Of a DNA stretch of 11,075 nt, positions 1-7,004 are shown one piece after another. The stretch lies in contig CAIYPH010000536.1 of the NCBI GenBank assembly GCA_903928045.1, forward strand, positions 1-11,075, written 5' to 3'. The notes below the pieces were generated by a model. That model was not told the origin of the DNA and ran no database searches. It saw nothing but the letters and a program-made list of their open reading frames with translations. The DNA is from an uncultured Rhodospirillales bacterium (lineage in GTDB: Bacteria; Pseudomonadota; Alphaproteobacteria; Acetobacterales; Acetobacteraceae). How positions within the stretch are numbered: the stretch's first letter is position 1; the number at the start of each line of letters is the position of its first letter. A program made the position numbers and the translations under genes.

Positions 1-87
1 ATGGCCGAAGAACCCAACTGCAGTTTCACGCCGACGCGGATGCGCGGCTGAGTTGGTCGGTGTGTGGTGCCCCGGCAACGGGGCGCA
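1..87. other. Left edge, no assignable gene
   Basis: The first 51 bases are open on the plus strand and end in TGA at 49-51. They could be the tail of a gene that enters from the left, or chance. Sixteen codons are too few to judge, and I recognise no motif in either strand. The rest, up to the terminator, shows nothing. Confidence 0.25.
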
Positions 88-117
88 AGAAAAAGGCCCG
101 CCAGGATTGGCGGGCCT
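88..117 (-). terminator. Rho-independent terminator of the amidohydrolase gene
   Basis: A perfect 10-bp stem (AGGCCCGCCA at 94-103 and TGGCGGGCCT at 108-117) surrounds a 4-base loop. Read on the minus strand, the stem runs directly into TTTTTCTT, the classic intrinsic terminator layout. It lies 22 bases beyond the stop codon of the minus-strand gene at 140-1057. On the plus strand the hairpin is followed by CTCTTGCGG, a poor U-tract, so it should work mainly for the minus strand. Confidence 0.85.
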
Positions 118-139
118 CTTGCGGTTTGCTTGCTGGCGT

Positions 140-1057
140 TTACTTCCCGGTGCCATTCATTGTTACGCCTTCGCTTTCTGGTGCGGCCGGTGTTTCCGTG
201 GCGGCGTTGGCGGCTTCGATGTGGCCGAGGATGCGGCGCCAGGCTTCGGGGCGCTGTTCGCGCTGCAGGAGGGAGATGGTCATCGGGCGGCCGGAGCCCT
301 GGGCGAGGCGGCGGAGCATGGCGAATTCGCCGTCGACATCCTCGAAATCGGAGATCACCTGCATCCAGCCGGCGCCGAGGGCGGCGGCGATTTCGGCGAG
401 TTCGCTTTCCTCGGCGCGCAAGGTGGGGGTGTGGCGGCCGTCCAGGGTTTTGTGGGCGAGGGTGCGGGAGGTGGAAAAGCCGAGGGCGCCGGCGCGGATG
501 CCTTCGGCGGCGAGCCGGGCCATTTCGGCGCGGTCGGCTGATGTGGCGGGCTCGCGATCGGCGCCGCGCTGGCCCATGACGTGGACGCGCAGGGCGGCGT
601 GGGGCACCTGGGTGGCGACGTCGGCGTCGTAGTTGCGGGCGGCGAGGGCGTCGAGGAATTCGGGGAAGGTCTGCCAGTTCCACGGCAGGCCCTCGGTGAG
701 GACGACTTCGGGGATGTCCTCGACGCCCTCCATCAGTTCGACCAGCATTTTGCGGCGCTCGGGCAGGCAGGGCGCGAAGCCGACGCCGCAATTGCCGATC
801 AGCACGGTGGTGACGCCGTTCCAGGAGGACGGCGTGATATGGCTGCCCCAGGTGACCTGCGCGTCGTAATGCGTGTGGACATCGATGAAGCCGGGGGTAA
901 GGATTTTGCCCTTGGCGTCGATCTCCTCGGCACCGCGGCCGCTGACCTGGCCGACCGCGATGATGCGGTCGCCGGCGATGGCGACGTCGGCCTGGCGCGG
1001 GGCGGCGCCCGATCCATCGACCACGGTTGCGTTGCGGATCACCAGCGATGCGTCCAT
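140..1057 (-). CDS. Short D-aminoacylase-type amidohydrolase (C-terminally truncated)
   Basis: The 305-residue product belongs by sequence to the N-acyl-D-amino-acid deacylase / amidohydrolase-3 group (COG3653-like), metal-dependent cytoplasmic hydrolases acting on N-acyl or cyclic amide bonds. Visible are an N-terminal beta-sandwich strand set (LVIRNATVVDGSG), the metal-binding HTH at residues 61-63 in GFIDVHTHYDAQ, and GNCG with Cys90 at the place of the metal-ligand cysteine of D-aminoacylase. Further on are GALGFSTSRT and a helix ending in IEAANAA near residue 286. Relatives I know of run to about 480-580 residues. Here homology stops at that helix and is replaced by a roughly 20-residue Ala/Pro/Glu tail. 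The missing half should contain the metal-binding Asp (the SDGGAH region) and the closing beta-sandwich. The ATG at 1057 is supported by GGGGGAGG six bases upstream. A terminator follows at once. The gene may be a decayed remnant or a repurposed short protein; activity is doubtful. Confidence 0.8.
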   Translation of the reverse strand: MDASLVIRNATVVDGSGAAPRQADVAIAGDRIIAVGQVSGRGAEEIDAKGKILTPGFIDVHTHYDAQVTWGSHITPSSWNGVTTVLIGNCGVGFAPCLPERRKMLVELMEGVEDIPEVVLTEGLPWNWQTFPEFLDALAARNYDADVATQVPHAALRVHVMGQRGADREPATSADRAEMARLAAEGIRAGALGFSTSRTLAHKTLDGRHTPTLRAEESELAEIAAALGAGWMQVISDFEDVDGEFAMLRRLAQGSGRPMTISLLQREQRPEAWRRILGHIEAANAATETPAAPESEGVTMNGTGK

Positions 1058-1132
1058 TCTCGGCCTCCCCCTTGTGGCGCCTTGGCGCGCCTGATGGGGC
1101 TGAGTGTGGCACGAGTTGGGCGGGAGCGCATC
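1058..1132. promoter_or_regulatory. Divergent intergenic region, amidohydrolase / alpha-beta hydrolase
   Basis: These 75 bases separate two genes that start in opposite directions, so both promoters must lie here or inside the opposite gene. A Shine-Dalgarno sequence for each gene is clear: GGGGGAGG on the minus strand at about 1064-1071 and GGGAG on the plus strand at 1122-1126. I see no convincing -35/-10 pair on either strand. Confidence 0.4.
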
Positions 1133-2023
1133 ATGGGTGTCAGCGAGGGCGAGGCGGATTTTCGGGGGTGGAAGACCTGGTATCGCATCACCGGGGACCT
1201 TGCCGTGGGCAAGCCGCCGCTGGTGTGCCTGCATGGCGGGCCGGGTGTGCCGCACAACTACCTGCTGCGCTATGCGGACCTCGCCGAGCGAACCGGGCGC
1301 GCGGTGGTGCATTACGATCAGGTCGGCTGTGGCCGCTCGACGCATTTGCGCGAGAAGGGTGCGGATTTCTGGCAGGTTCCGCTGTTTGTGGAGGAGCTCG
1401 ACAATCTGCTTCGGCATCTCGGCATCGCCGACGGCTATCACCTGCTCGGGCAGAGCTGGGGCGGCATGCTGGCCTCTGAGCACGCGGTGCTCCGGCCCGC
1501 CGGCCTGCGCTCCCTGGTGATTTCCAACTCCCCGGCCTCGATGGAACTCTGGCTCCAGGAGGCCGGCAAGCTGCGCGATCTGCTGCCGCCCGATATCCAG
1601 GCCACCCTGCTGCGCCATGAGGCAGCCGGCACCACGTCCGACCCCGCGTACGAAACGGCGATGATGGTGTTCTACGAGCGCCACGTCTGCCGCATTCCTT
1701 TCCCCGAGGAAGTCGCGGCAAGCTTCGCCCTGCTGGCCGAGGACCCGACCGTCTACCACACCATGAACGGCCCCTCGGAGTTCCACTGCATCGGCACGAT
1801 TAAGGAGTGGTCGATCATCGACCGCCTGCACCGCATCGCCGCGCCGACGCTGCTGATCTCCGGCCGGCATGACGAAGCGACGCCCGCGGTGGTGCAGCCT
1901 TTTGCGGATCGGATTCCGGATGTGCGCTGGACGATTTTCGAGAATTCCAGCCACTTGCCGCATGTGGAGGAGCCGGAGGCTTGTCTTGCGGCGGTGGCTG
2001 AGTTCATCGCCGAATACGATTAG
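1133..2023 (+). CDS. Proline iminopeptidase-family alpha/beta hydrolase
   Basis: The 296-residue protein has the full set of marks of the S33 proline iminopeptidase / L-amino-acid amidase group. It carries the oxyanion motif HGGPG at residues 34-38, YDQVGCGRS at 61-69, and the nucleophile elbow GQSWGG with Ser108. Asp247 lies in SGRHDEATP and His274 in SSHLPH, giving a complete Ser-Asp-His triad. Such enzymes remove N-terminal proline or hydrolyse amino-acid amides. The exact substrate cannot be read from sequence. No signal peptide is seen, so it should be cytoplasmic. The length matches the family (about 290-320). The ATG at 1133 is chosen because GGGAG lies six bases upstream. An in-frame ATG at 1094 would add 13 residues but has a poorer ribosome site. 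It is divergent from the amidohydrolase; both may act on amide or peptide substrates. Confidence 0.88.
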   Translation: MGVSEGEADFRGWKTWYRITGDLAVGKPPLVCLHGGPGVPHNYLLRYADLAERTGRAVVHYDQVGCGRSTHLREKGADFWQVPLFVEELDNLLRHLGIADGYHLLGQSWGGMLASEHAVLRPAGLRSLVISNSPASMELWLQEAGKLRDLLPPDIQATLLRHEAAGTTSDPAYETAMMVFYERHVCRIPFPEEVAASFALLAEDPTVYHTMNGPSEFHCIGTIKEWSIIDRLHRIAAPTLLISGRHDEATPAVVQPFADRIPDVRWTIFENSSHLPHVEEPEACLAAVAEFIAEYD

Positions 2024-2051
2024 ACGCGACAAACATGACGACGGCGCCGTG

Positions 2052-2330
2052 ATGAATATACTGCCTTCAGAGACGGTCTTGACTGGACAATGGCTTCTTC
2101 AGGGGGGACGCTCCATTGCTGACGATGTCTGTCATCGGATCACCGCACTGACGACTTCGTGCCTTGTCGAGGTTGCACGTGACGAAAGCGGGTGGAACAC
2201 GCTCTATCGTGATCCGATCGATGGAAGATTTTGGCAACTTGTATACCCGCAAGGTGAATTGCAGGGCGGTGGACCACCGCAGCTCAGATGTCTCACGGCC
2301 GAGGCCGCCCAGCCATCGTATCGCGTTTAG
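2052..2330 (+). CDS. Imm27-like immunity protein (orphan)
   Basis: The 92-residue product resembles, from memory of the family, Immunity protein 27 (Imm27), small cytoplasmic proteins that neutralise a matching polymorphic or contact-dependent toxin. Supporting features are the opening LPSETVLTGQW, the segment SGWNTLYRDPIDGRFW, and YPQGELQGGGPPQL with its GGGPP signature. The length is normal for the family. No toxin gene, Rhs/CdiA tip or secretion component is visible in the window, so it appears orphan, perhaps protecting against toxins of neighbouring cells. Base composition is about 52-58% GC, clearly below the flanking genes, and third positions are far less GC-biased, which suggests recent acquisition. 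The ATG at 2052 is preceded by in-frame GTG at 2049 and lacks a good Shine-Dalgarno. A five-codon reading frame starting at 2035 ends in TGATG over this ATG and could couple translation. It lies 28 bases after the hydrolase stop. Confidence 0.72.
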   Translation: MNILPSETVLTGQWLLQGGRSIADDVCHRITALTTSCLVEVARDESGWNTLYRDPIDGRFWQLVYPQGELQGGGPPQLRCLTAEAAQPSYRV

Positions 2331-2350
2331 CCGGCCGCCACCGGGGACAG

Positions 2351-2389
2351 AGGGAAGACGTTTTTTTTCCAAAAAAGAACCGCTTCCCT
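2351..2389 (+). terminator. Long A/T-rich hairpin, probable terminator or dispersed palindrome
   Basis: AGGGAAG (2351-2357) pairs with CTTCCCT (2383-2389). After a 2-base mismatch, GTTTTTTTT (2360-2368) pairs with AAAAAAGAAC (ending at 2380), with one G-T wobble and a tiny loop. The result is a nearly continuous stem of about 16 bp with a T-run on one strand and an A-run on the other. It sits 21 bases after the small immunity-like gene, so termination in either direction is plausible. The G/C-flanked T/A stem also looks like a dispersed intergenic palindrome; only one copy is in this window. Confidence 0.55.
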
Positions 2390-2476
2390 TCGCCCACTCG
2401 CCGCCACGCTCCTCTTGCCTGTCGCGCGCAACCGCGCCATGCAGGCGCATAAACCGCAAACCCCGGAACGTCCCCC

Positions 2477-3430
2477 ATGTCCCTGCCCTCGATCCTGCAG
2501 CACCTGCGCATTCCCGTCATCGCCTCGCCGATGTTTATCATCTCCAACCCTGACCTGGTGATCGCCCAGTGCAAGGCCGGCATCGTCGGCTCCTTCCCGG
2601 CACTGAATGCCCGCCCGAAAGAGATGCTGGAGGAATGGCTGAAGCGCATCACCGGCGAGCTTGCCGAACATACCGCCAAGCACCCCGATCGGCCCGCCGC
2701 ACCTTTCGCGGTCAACCAGATCGTCCACCGCTCCAATGACCGGCTCGATCATGATGTCGAGATGTGCGTGAAGTACAAGGTGCCGCTGATCATCACCTCG
2801 CTCGGCGCGCGGCCGGATGTGAACGAGGCGATCCACTCCTATGGCGGTATCGTGCTGCATGACATCATCAACAACCTCTTCGCCCGCAAGGCCGTCGAGC
2901 GCGGCGCTGACGGTCTAATCGCGGTCGCCGCCGGCGCCGGCGGCCATGCCGGCAGCCTCTCGCCCTTCGCTTTGGTGCAGGAAATTCGCGAGTGGTTCGA
3001 CGGGCCGATCGCGCTGTCGGGCGCGATCGCCAACGGCAATGCGGTGCTGGCCGCCCAGGCCTGCGGTGCCGATCTCGCCTATATCGGCTCGGCCTTCATC
3101 GCAACCGTCGAGGCCAACGCCGCCGAGGGTTACAAGCAGATGATCGTCGACAGCGCGGCCGATGACATCGTCTACACCAACCTCATCACCGGCGTGCTCG
3201 GCAATTACCTCAAGCCGAGCCTGGAGCGCGCGGGGCTCGACGTCGACAATCTGCCGACATCGGACAAGTCGGCGATGAATTTCGGATCGGGCGCCACCAA
3301 GGCCTGGAAGGATATCTGGGGCTCCGGCCAGGGCATTGGCGCGGTGAAGAAAGTGGTGCCTGTCGCCGAGCTGGTTGACCGGCTGGCCACCGAATACGCC
3401 GCCGCCCGCGCCCGCGTGCTGGCGGCGTAA
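2477..3430 (+). CDS. Nitronate monooxygenase-family flavoprotein
   Basis: The 317-residue protein is a TIM-barrel FMN enzyme of the nitronate monooxygenase (formerly 2-nitropropane dioxygenase) family, which oxidises alkyl nitronates such as propionate-3-nitronate to carbonyl compounds with O2. Visible are the N-terminal IPVIASPM strand (residues 12-19), SLGARP at 108-113, the hallmark GAGGHAG at 153-159 with His157 as the likely catalytic base, and SGAIANG at 181-187. The last matches the phosphate-binding turn for FMN. YIGSAFIAT follows further on. The length is normal. The ATG at 2477 has only a weak GGAA eight bases upstream. It is the first gene of a tight operon: the next start is four bases after its stop. 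I see no confident promoter in 2390-2476. Many family members are annotated by homology only, so the natural substrate is uncertain. Confidence 0.88.
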   Translation: MSLPSILQHLRIPVIASPMFIISNPDLVIAQCKAGIVGSFPALNARPKEMLEEWLKRITGELAEHTAKHPDRPAAPFAVNQIVHRSNDRLDHDVEMCVKYKVPLIITSLGARPDVNEAIHSYGGIVLHDIINNLFARKAVERGADGLIAVAAGAGGHAGSLSPFALVQEIREWFDGPIALSGAIANGNAVLAAQACGADLAYIGSAFIATVEANAAEGYKQMIVDSAADDIVYTNLITGVLGNYLKPSLERAGLDVDNLPTSDKSAMNFGSGATKAWKDIWGSGQGIGAVKKVVPVAELVDRLATEYAAARARVLAA

Positions 3431-3434
3431 GCCG

Positions 3435-4193
3435 ATGGCCACCGACATCGCCGGCCGCGTTGCCCTCGTCACCGGCGCTTCCTCGGGCCTCGGCGAGCGC
3501 TTCGCCCGCGTGCTGGCTGCTGACGGCGCACGGCTCGCCATCGCCGCCCGCCGGCTGGACCGGCTGGAGGCGCTGGCCGCCGAGCTGCGGGCAGCCGGGG
3601 CCGAGGTGCTGCCGGTGGCCCTCGATGTCACCTCGGTCGCGGCTATCCGCGCGGTGGCGGCGGAGATCGAGCAGCGGCTCGGGCCGATCGAGATCCTGGT
3701 CAACAACGCCGGTATTTCCCGCCAGGCGCGCATCGAGACCATCGACGAGGACGATTACGACGCGGTGCTGGACACCAACCTCAAGGGCCCGTTCTTCATC
3801 GCCCAGGCGGCGGCGAAGCAGATGATTGCGCACAAGATCGAAGGCCGCATCGTCAACATCGCCTCCATTGCCGGGCAGCGGGCGATCGGGCAGCTCAGCA
3901 CCTATGGGATGTCAAAGGCGGGGATGATCCAGATGACCCACCAGATGGCGCGCGAATGGTCCCGCCACGGGATCAACACCAACGCAATCTGCCCGGGCTA
4001 CATCACCACCGAAATCAGCGCGGAGTACCTCACCACCGAGGCCGGCGCCAAATGGGTGGCCTCGCTGCCGCGCAGGCGGATGGGCGAGCCGCGCGATCTC
4101 GACGCGGTGCTGCGCCTGCTCTGCGCGGGGGAGGCGGCGCGCTTCCTCAACGGCGCCATCATCAGCGCGGATGACGGCTTCACCTCCCTCTGA
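3435..4193 (+). CDS. SDR-family NAD(P)-dependent oxidoreductase
   Basis: This is a classical short-chain dehydrogenase/reductase of 252 residues. The cofactor motif TGASSGLG is at residues 13-20 and NNAG at 90-93. Asn115 and the Ser144 / Tyr157 / Lys161 catalytic set (IASIAG, YGMSK) are all present. AARR after the second strand (residues 37-40) favours NADP(H) over NAD(H). The late segment ICPGYITTEI is typical of the family. The substrate is not identifiable. It begins four bases after the nitronate monooxygenase stop, so the pair is surely co-transcribed, and the dehydrogenase could process a carbonyl product of that flavoenzyme; this is inference. Its 3' end overlaps the next gene by 23 bases. 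Confidence 0.9.
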   Translation: MATDIAGRVALVTGASSGLGERFARVLAADGARLAIAARRLDRLEALAAELRAAGAEVLPVALDVTSVAAIRAVAAEIEQRLGPIEILVNNAGISRQARIETIDEDDYDAVLDTNLKGPFFIAQAAAKQMIAHKIEGRIVNIASIAGQRAIGQLSTYGMSKAGMIQMTHQMAREWSRHGINTNAICPGYITTEISAEYLTTEAGAKWVASLPRRRMGEPRDLDAVLRLLCAGEAARFLNGAIISADDGFTSL

Positions 4194-5607
4194 CATCGCC
4201 GCCGGGCACAACGAGCGCGGCAACGCGCTGTTTGCCGCCGGGGATCATGCGGCGGCGATTGCGCAGTATCGGCTGGCGCTGGAGCAGATGCCCGGCAGCG
4301 CCGAACTGCACTTCAACCTGGCGAACGCTCTTGAAGCGACCGGCGAGACCGCGGCGGCACTGGCCAGCTTCCACCGGGCCATCGCGATCTCGCCCGATCT
4401 GGGGCCGGCCTACACCAATCTCGGCAACCTGCTCCGCCGCCTCGGCCGCCCCGCGGAGGCGCTGGAGGCCTATCGCCGGGCGATGCATCTCGCGCCCTTC
4501 AGCCCGGCCGCGCGCTACAATATCGGCACCGCCCTGCTCGACCTCAACCGCGCCGCCGAGGCCCTGCCGCATTTCATTCGCGCGGCCGATGGAGCCGAGC
4601 CGCATATTCCCGCCTTCGCCTCCGTCGGCGAGGTATTGATCCGCCTTGGCCGCAAGGCGGAGGCGCTCGGCTGGTTCCGCATTGCGTTGGAGCACCGGCC
4701 CGACGACGCGGCGGCCCGCTTTGGCACCGCCGTTTGCCTGCTGGCGGCGGGGAATTTCCGGGAGGGCTGGCCCGCCTTCGAGGCCCGCCTGACCATGCCG
4801 CGCGCCGCGCCGCTGCCGGTCGAGGGGCGGCGGTTGACGCCGGAGGATCTCGGGTCGATCGCCGGCCGGCACGTCGTCGTGGTGGCCGAGCAGGGGTTTG
4901 GCGATACGATCCAGTTCAGCCGCTATGTCACGCTGCTGCGCGGCCGCGGTGCGCGGGTGACGCTGCTGGTGCAGGCCGCGTTGGCGCGGCTGCTGGCCGG
5001 CCTCGCCGACCCGGTGCTGGCGCTCGGCCAGCGCCCGGCGGCCGCGGATTTCGTCTGCCCGCTCCTGAGCCTGCCCGCCATCTTCGCCGCCACCGAGGCC
5101 GCGATTCCGCCGCCTGCCCGCCTCGGCCGCGCCGGGCCTCGGGGTTTGCCGGGCGGCGCAATTCGGGTCGGCCTCGCCTGGTCCGGCAATCCGGCCCATC
5201 TGCTGGACAGCCAGCGCTCCATCCCGTTGGCCATGCTGGGGCCGTTGCTGGACCTCCCCGGCTGCGCCTTCCACGCCATCCAGACCCAGATCCCCCCCCG
5301 CGATCGCCCTTTGCCCGCCGCCTTGCAATGGACCGGCGCGACCTTCAGCGATTTCGCGGACACCGCGGACTTCATCGCCGGGCTCGACCTGGTGATCACC
5401 GTCGATACCTCCCTCGCCCATCTCGCCGGCACGCTTGGCGTTCCGGTCTGGGTATTGCTCGCCGCCAACGCCGATTATCGCTGGATGGAAGGGCGGGAGG
5501 ACAGCCCGTGGTATCCCTCGGCCCGGCTGTGGCGCCAGGGCGCGGAGGGCTGGGCCGGGGTGATCGAGCGGGTGCGCGCCGCCCTCGCCGCTGGCGCGTG
5601 GCGATGA
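4171..5607 (+). CDS. TPR protein with C-terminal GT-B glycosyltransferase-like domain (copy 1)
   Basis: The 478-residue protein opens with five regular 34-residue tetratricopeptide repeats (about 10-43, 44-77, 78-111, 112-145, 146-179) and a degenerate sixth (180-207). A domain of the heptosyltransferase/GT9-like kind follows. The EQGFGD motif lies at residues 240-245, GLAWSGNPAH in the middle, and VDTSLAHLAG at about 411-420, the usual donor-binding segment of GT-B folds. The end carries DSPWYPSARLWRQ. Such proteins are common and functionally poorly known in alphaproteobacteria; a role in glycosylating surface or protein targets is possible. No membrane segment or signal peptide is seen. 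The ATG at 4171 lies inside the preceding SDR gene, is the only start available before the first repeat, and has a weak ribosome site, suggesting translational coupling. Confidence 0.83.
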   Translation: MTASPPSDIAAGHNERGNALFAAGDHAAAIAQYRLALEQMPGSAELHFNLANALEATGETAAALASFHRAIAISPDLGPAYTNLGNLLRRLGRPAEALEAYRRAMHLAPFSPAARYNIGTALLDLNRAAEALPHFIRAADGAEPHIPAFASVGEVLIRLGRKAEALGWFRIALEHRPDDAAARFGTAVCLLAAGNFREGWPAFEARLTMPRAAPLPVEGRRLTPEDLGSIAGRHVVVVAEQGFGDTIQFSRYVTLLRGRGARVTLLVQAALARLLAGLADPVLALGQRPAAADFVCPLLSLPAIFAATEAAIPPPARLGRAGPRGLPGGAIRVGLAWSGNPAHLLDSQRSIPLAMLGPLLDLPGCAFHAIQTQIPPRDRPLPAALQWTGATFSDFADTADFIAGLDLVITVDTSLAHLAGTLGVPVWVLLAANADYRWMEGREDSPWYPSARLWRQGAEGWAGVIERVRAALAAGAWR

Positions 5608-7004
5608 GCGGGGATATCGATGCCCTGGCGCGAGCGGTTGCCGGCGAGCCGGAGCGGCCGGAGTTGCGCTTCAACCTCGCCAATGCGCTGCTCGCGGCCG
5701 ACCGGCCGGGCGAGGCGGCCATCGAATATCGCCGCCTGTTGCTCGCCCATCCCGACCATTCCGGCGTGCTCACCAATCTCGGCAATGCGCTCCATGCCAT
5801 GGGGCGTCCGGCCGAGGCGCTCGACCATTACCGCCGCGTCGTCGCCTTGCGCCCCGATGTCGCCGGCGCGCTCAATAATGTCGGCAACTCCCTGATCGCG
5901 CTGAACCGCCCGGAGGAGGCGGAGCCCTATCTGCGCCGTGCCGTCCAGGCCGACCCCGCCTATGCCCAGGCAGCCAATAATCTCGGTGGCGCCCTGCTCG
6001 CGCTCGATCGCCCGGTCGAGGCGCTGGAGTGGTTCCGCCGGGCAATGAAGCTCGACCCCAACCCCTTCCACGCCACCTTCGGCGCCGCGATCGCGCAGCT
6101 GACGCTCGGTGATTTCCGCGGGGGATGGCGGGATTACGAGGCGCGCTGGCTCGACCCGCGCTTCACCATCGATGTGCCGGAGTACAGCACACCGACCTGG
6201 GATGGCGGTGGGGTGCTCACGGGCAAGCGGGTGCTGCTGCATTGCGAACAGGGGCTTGGGGACAGTATCCAGTTCGTCCGCTACGCCCCCATGGTCCGCC
6301 AAAGGGGCGGGCATGTTGTGTTGCAGATCCAGGCGCCGCTCGCCGGGCTGGTGGCGCATCTCGCCGACGAGGTGGTTCCGCAGGGCGAGATTGCCCGCGA
6401 CGAGCCGGTGCCCGCGCATGCCATCCGCTGCCCGCTGCTGAGCCTGCCGCGCGCCTTCGGCACACGCTTGGCGACGATCCCGCGCGACGTGCCGTATCTC
6501 AGCGCCGAACCGTCCCGCGTGGCGGACTGGCGGGCGCGGCTTGGCCGGCCGACGCGGCGGCGAATCGGGGTTGCCTTCTCCGGCAGTCCCGAGCACCCCG
6601 ACGACGCGCTGCGATCGATCCCGGCCCAGCGGTTCCTTGCCGCGCTGCCCGACGCCGACATCCATGTCCTGCAACGCGACATAAGGCCAGCGGACGAAGC
6701 GGCACTCGCCGGTGCGCATGTGCACAGCGCCGATCTCACGGATTTCCGCGACACCGCCGCCCTGCTCGCCTGCATGGACCTGGTGGTGAGCGTCGATACC
6801 TCGATCGCCCATCTCGCCGGCGCCATGGGGCGCCCGGTGTGGATTCTGCTGCAATTCGCCGGCGATTTCCGCTGGCTGCGGGAGCGGACGGATAGCCCGT
6901 GGTACCCCTCCGCCCGCCTGTTCCGTCAGCCCCGGGCGAGGGACTGGGAGACGCCGCTGGCCGCGCTTTCGGCCGCGCTCACCACCATCCGCCATCCACG
7001 GTGA
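5604..7004 (+). CDS. TPR protein with C-terminal GT-B glycosyltransferase-like domain (copy 2)
   Basis: The 466-residue paralogue of the preceding gene has the same architecture: four clear TPRs (about 19-52, 53-86, 87-120, 121-154), a fifth partial repeat to 182, then the glycosyltransferase-like domain. In that domain CEQGLGD covers residues 214-220, GVAFSGSPEHPDD lies mid-domain, VDTSIAHLAG surrounds Asp398, and DSPWYPSARLFRQ is near the end. It has one fewer N-terminal repeat than copy 1. Its ATG overlaps the stop of copy 1 as ATGA, a standard translational-coupling junction, so the two are made together. Reading frame and motif order are intact in both, arguing that both are functional. 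The acceptor substrate is unknown. Its last 26 bases overlap the convergent SDR gene on the other strand. Confidence 0.83.
   Translation: MSGDIDALARAVAGEPERPELRFNLANALLAADRPGEAAIEYRRLLLAHPDHSGVLTNLGNALHAMGRPAEALDHYRRVVALRPDVAGALNNVGNSLIALNRPEEAEPYLRRAVQADPAYAQAANNLGGALLALDRPVEALEWFRRAMKLDPNPFHATFGAAIAQLTLGDFRGGWRDYEARWLDPRFTIDVPEYSTPTWDGGGVLTGKRVLLHCEQGLGDSIQFVRYAPMVRQRGGHVVLQIQAPLAGLVAHLADEVVPQGEIARDEPVPAHAIRCPLLSLPRAFGTRLATIPRDVPYLSAEPSRVADWRARLGRPTRRRIGVAFSGSPEHPDDALRSIPAQRFLAALPDADIHVLQRDIRPADEAALAGAHVHSADLTDFRDTAALLACMDLVVSVDTSIAHLAGAMGRPVWILLQFAGDFRWLRERTDSPWYPSARLFRQPRARDWETPLAALSAALTTIRHPR

Noticed and set aside
1105..1121. Sigma-54-like TGGCACG with GC at the -12 position, upstream of the alpha/beta hydrolase
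   Set aside because: The -12 half lacks TTGC, and transcription would begin at or after the start codon, leaving no room for the ribosome site that is clearly present.
581..1132. Long in-frame plus-strand extension upstream of the alpha/beta hydrolase
   Set aside because: It lies antisense to the recognised amidohydrolase, has no family similarity, and a good ribosome site marks the start at 1133.
1058..2032. Minus-strand N-terminal extension of the amidohydrolase (630 residues in total)
   Set aside because: The extension is the mirror of the alpha/beta hydrolase gene and its sequence is low-complexity, Arg/Gly-rich. The family N-terminus and a strong Shine-Dalgarno fix the start at 1057.
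2415..2453. TTGCCT and CATAAA as a promoter for the nitronate monooxygenase operon
   Set aside because: The spacing is 27 bases, far from the 16-18 needed, and no better partner is seen.
4171..7004. Tandem DNA repeats within the TPR genes
   Set aside because: The periodicity is the 34-residue protein repeat with diverged codons, not a DNA-level repeat or mobile element.
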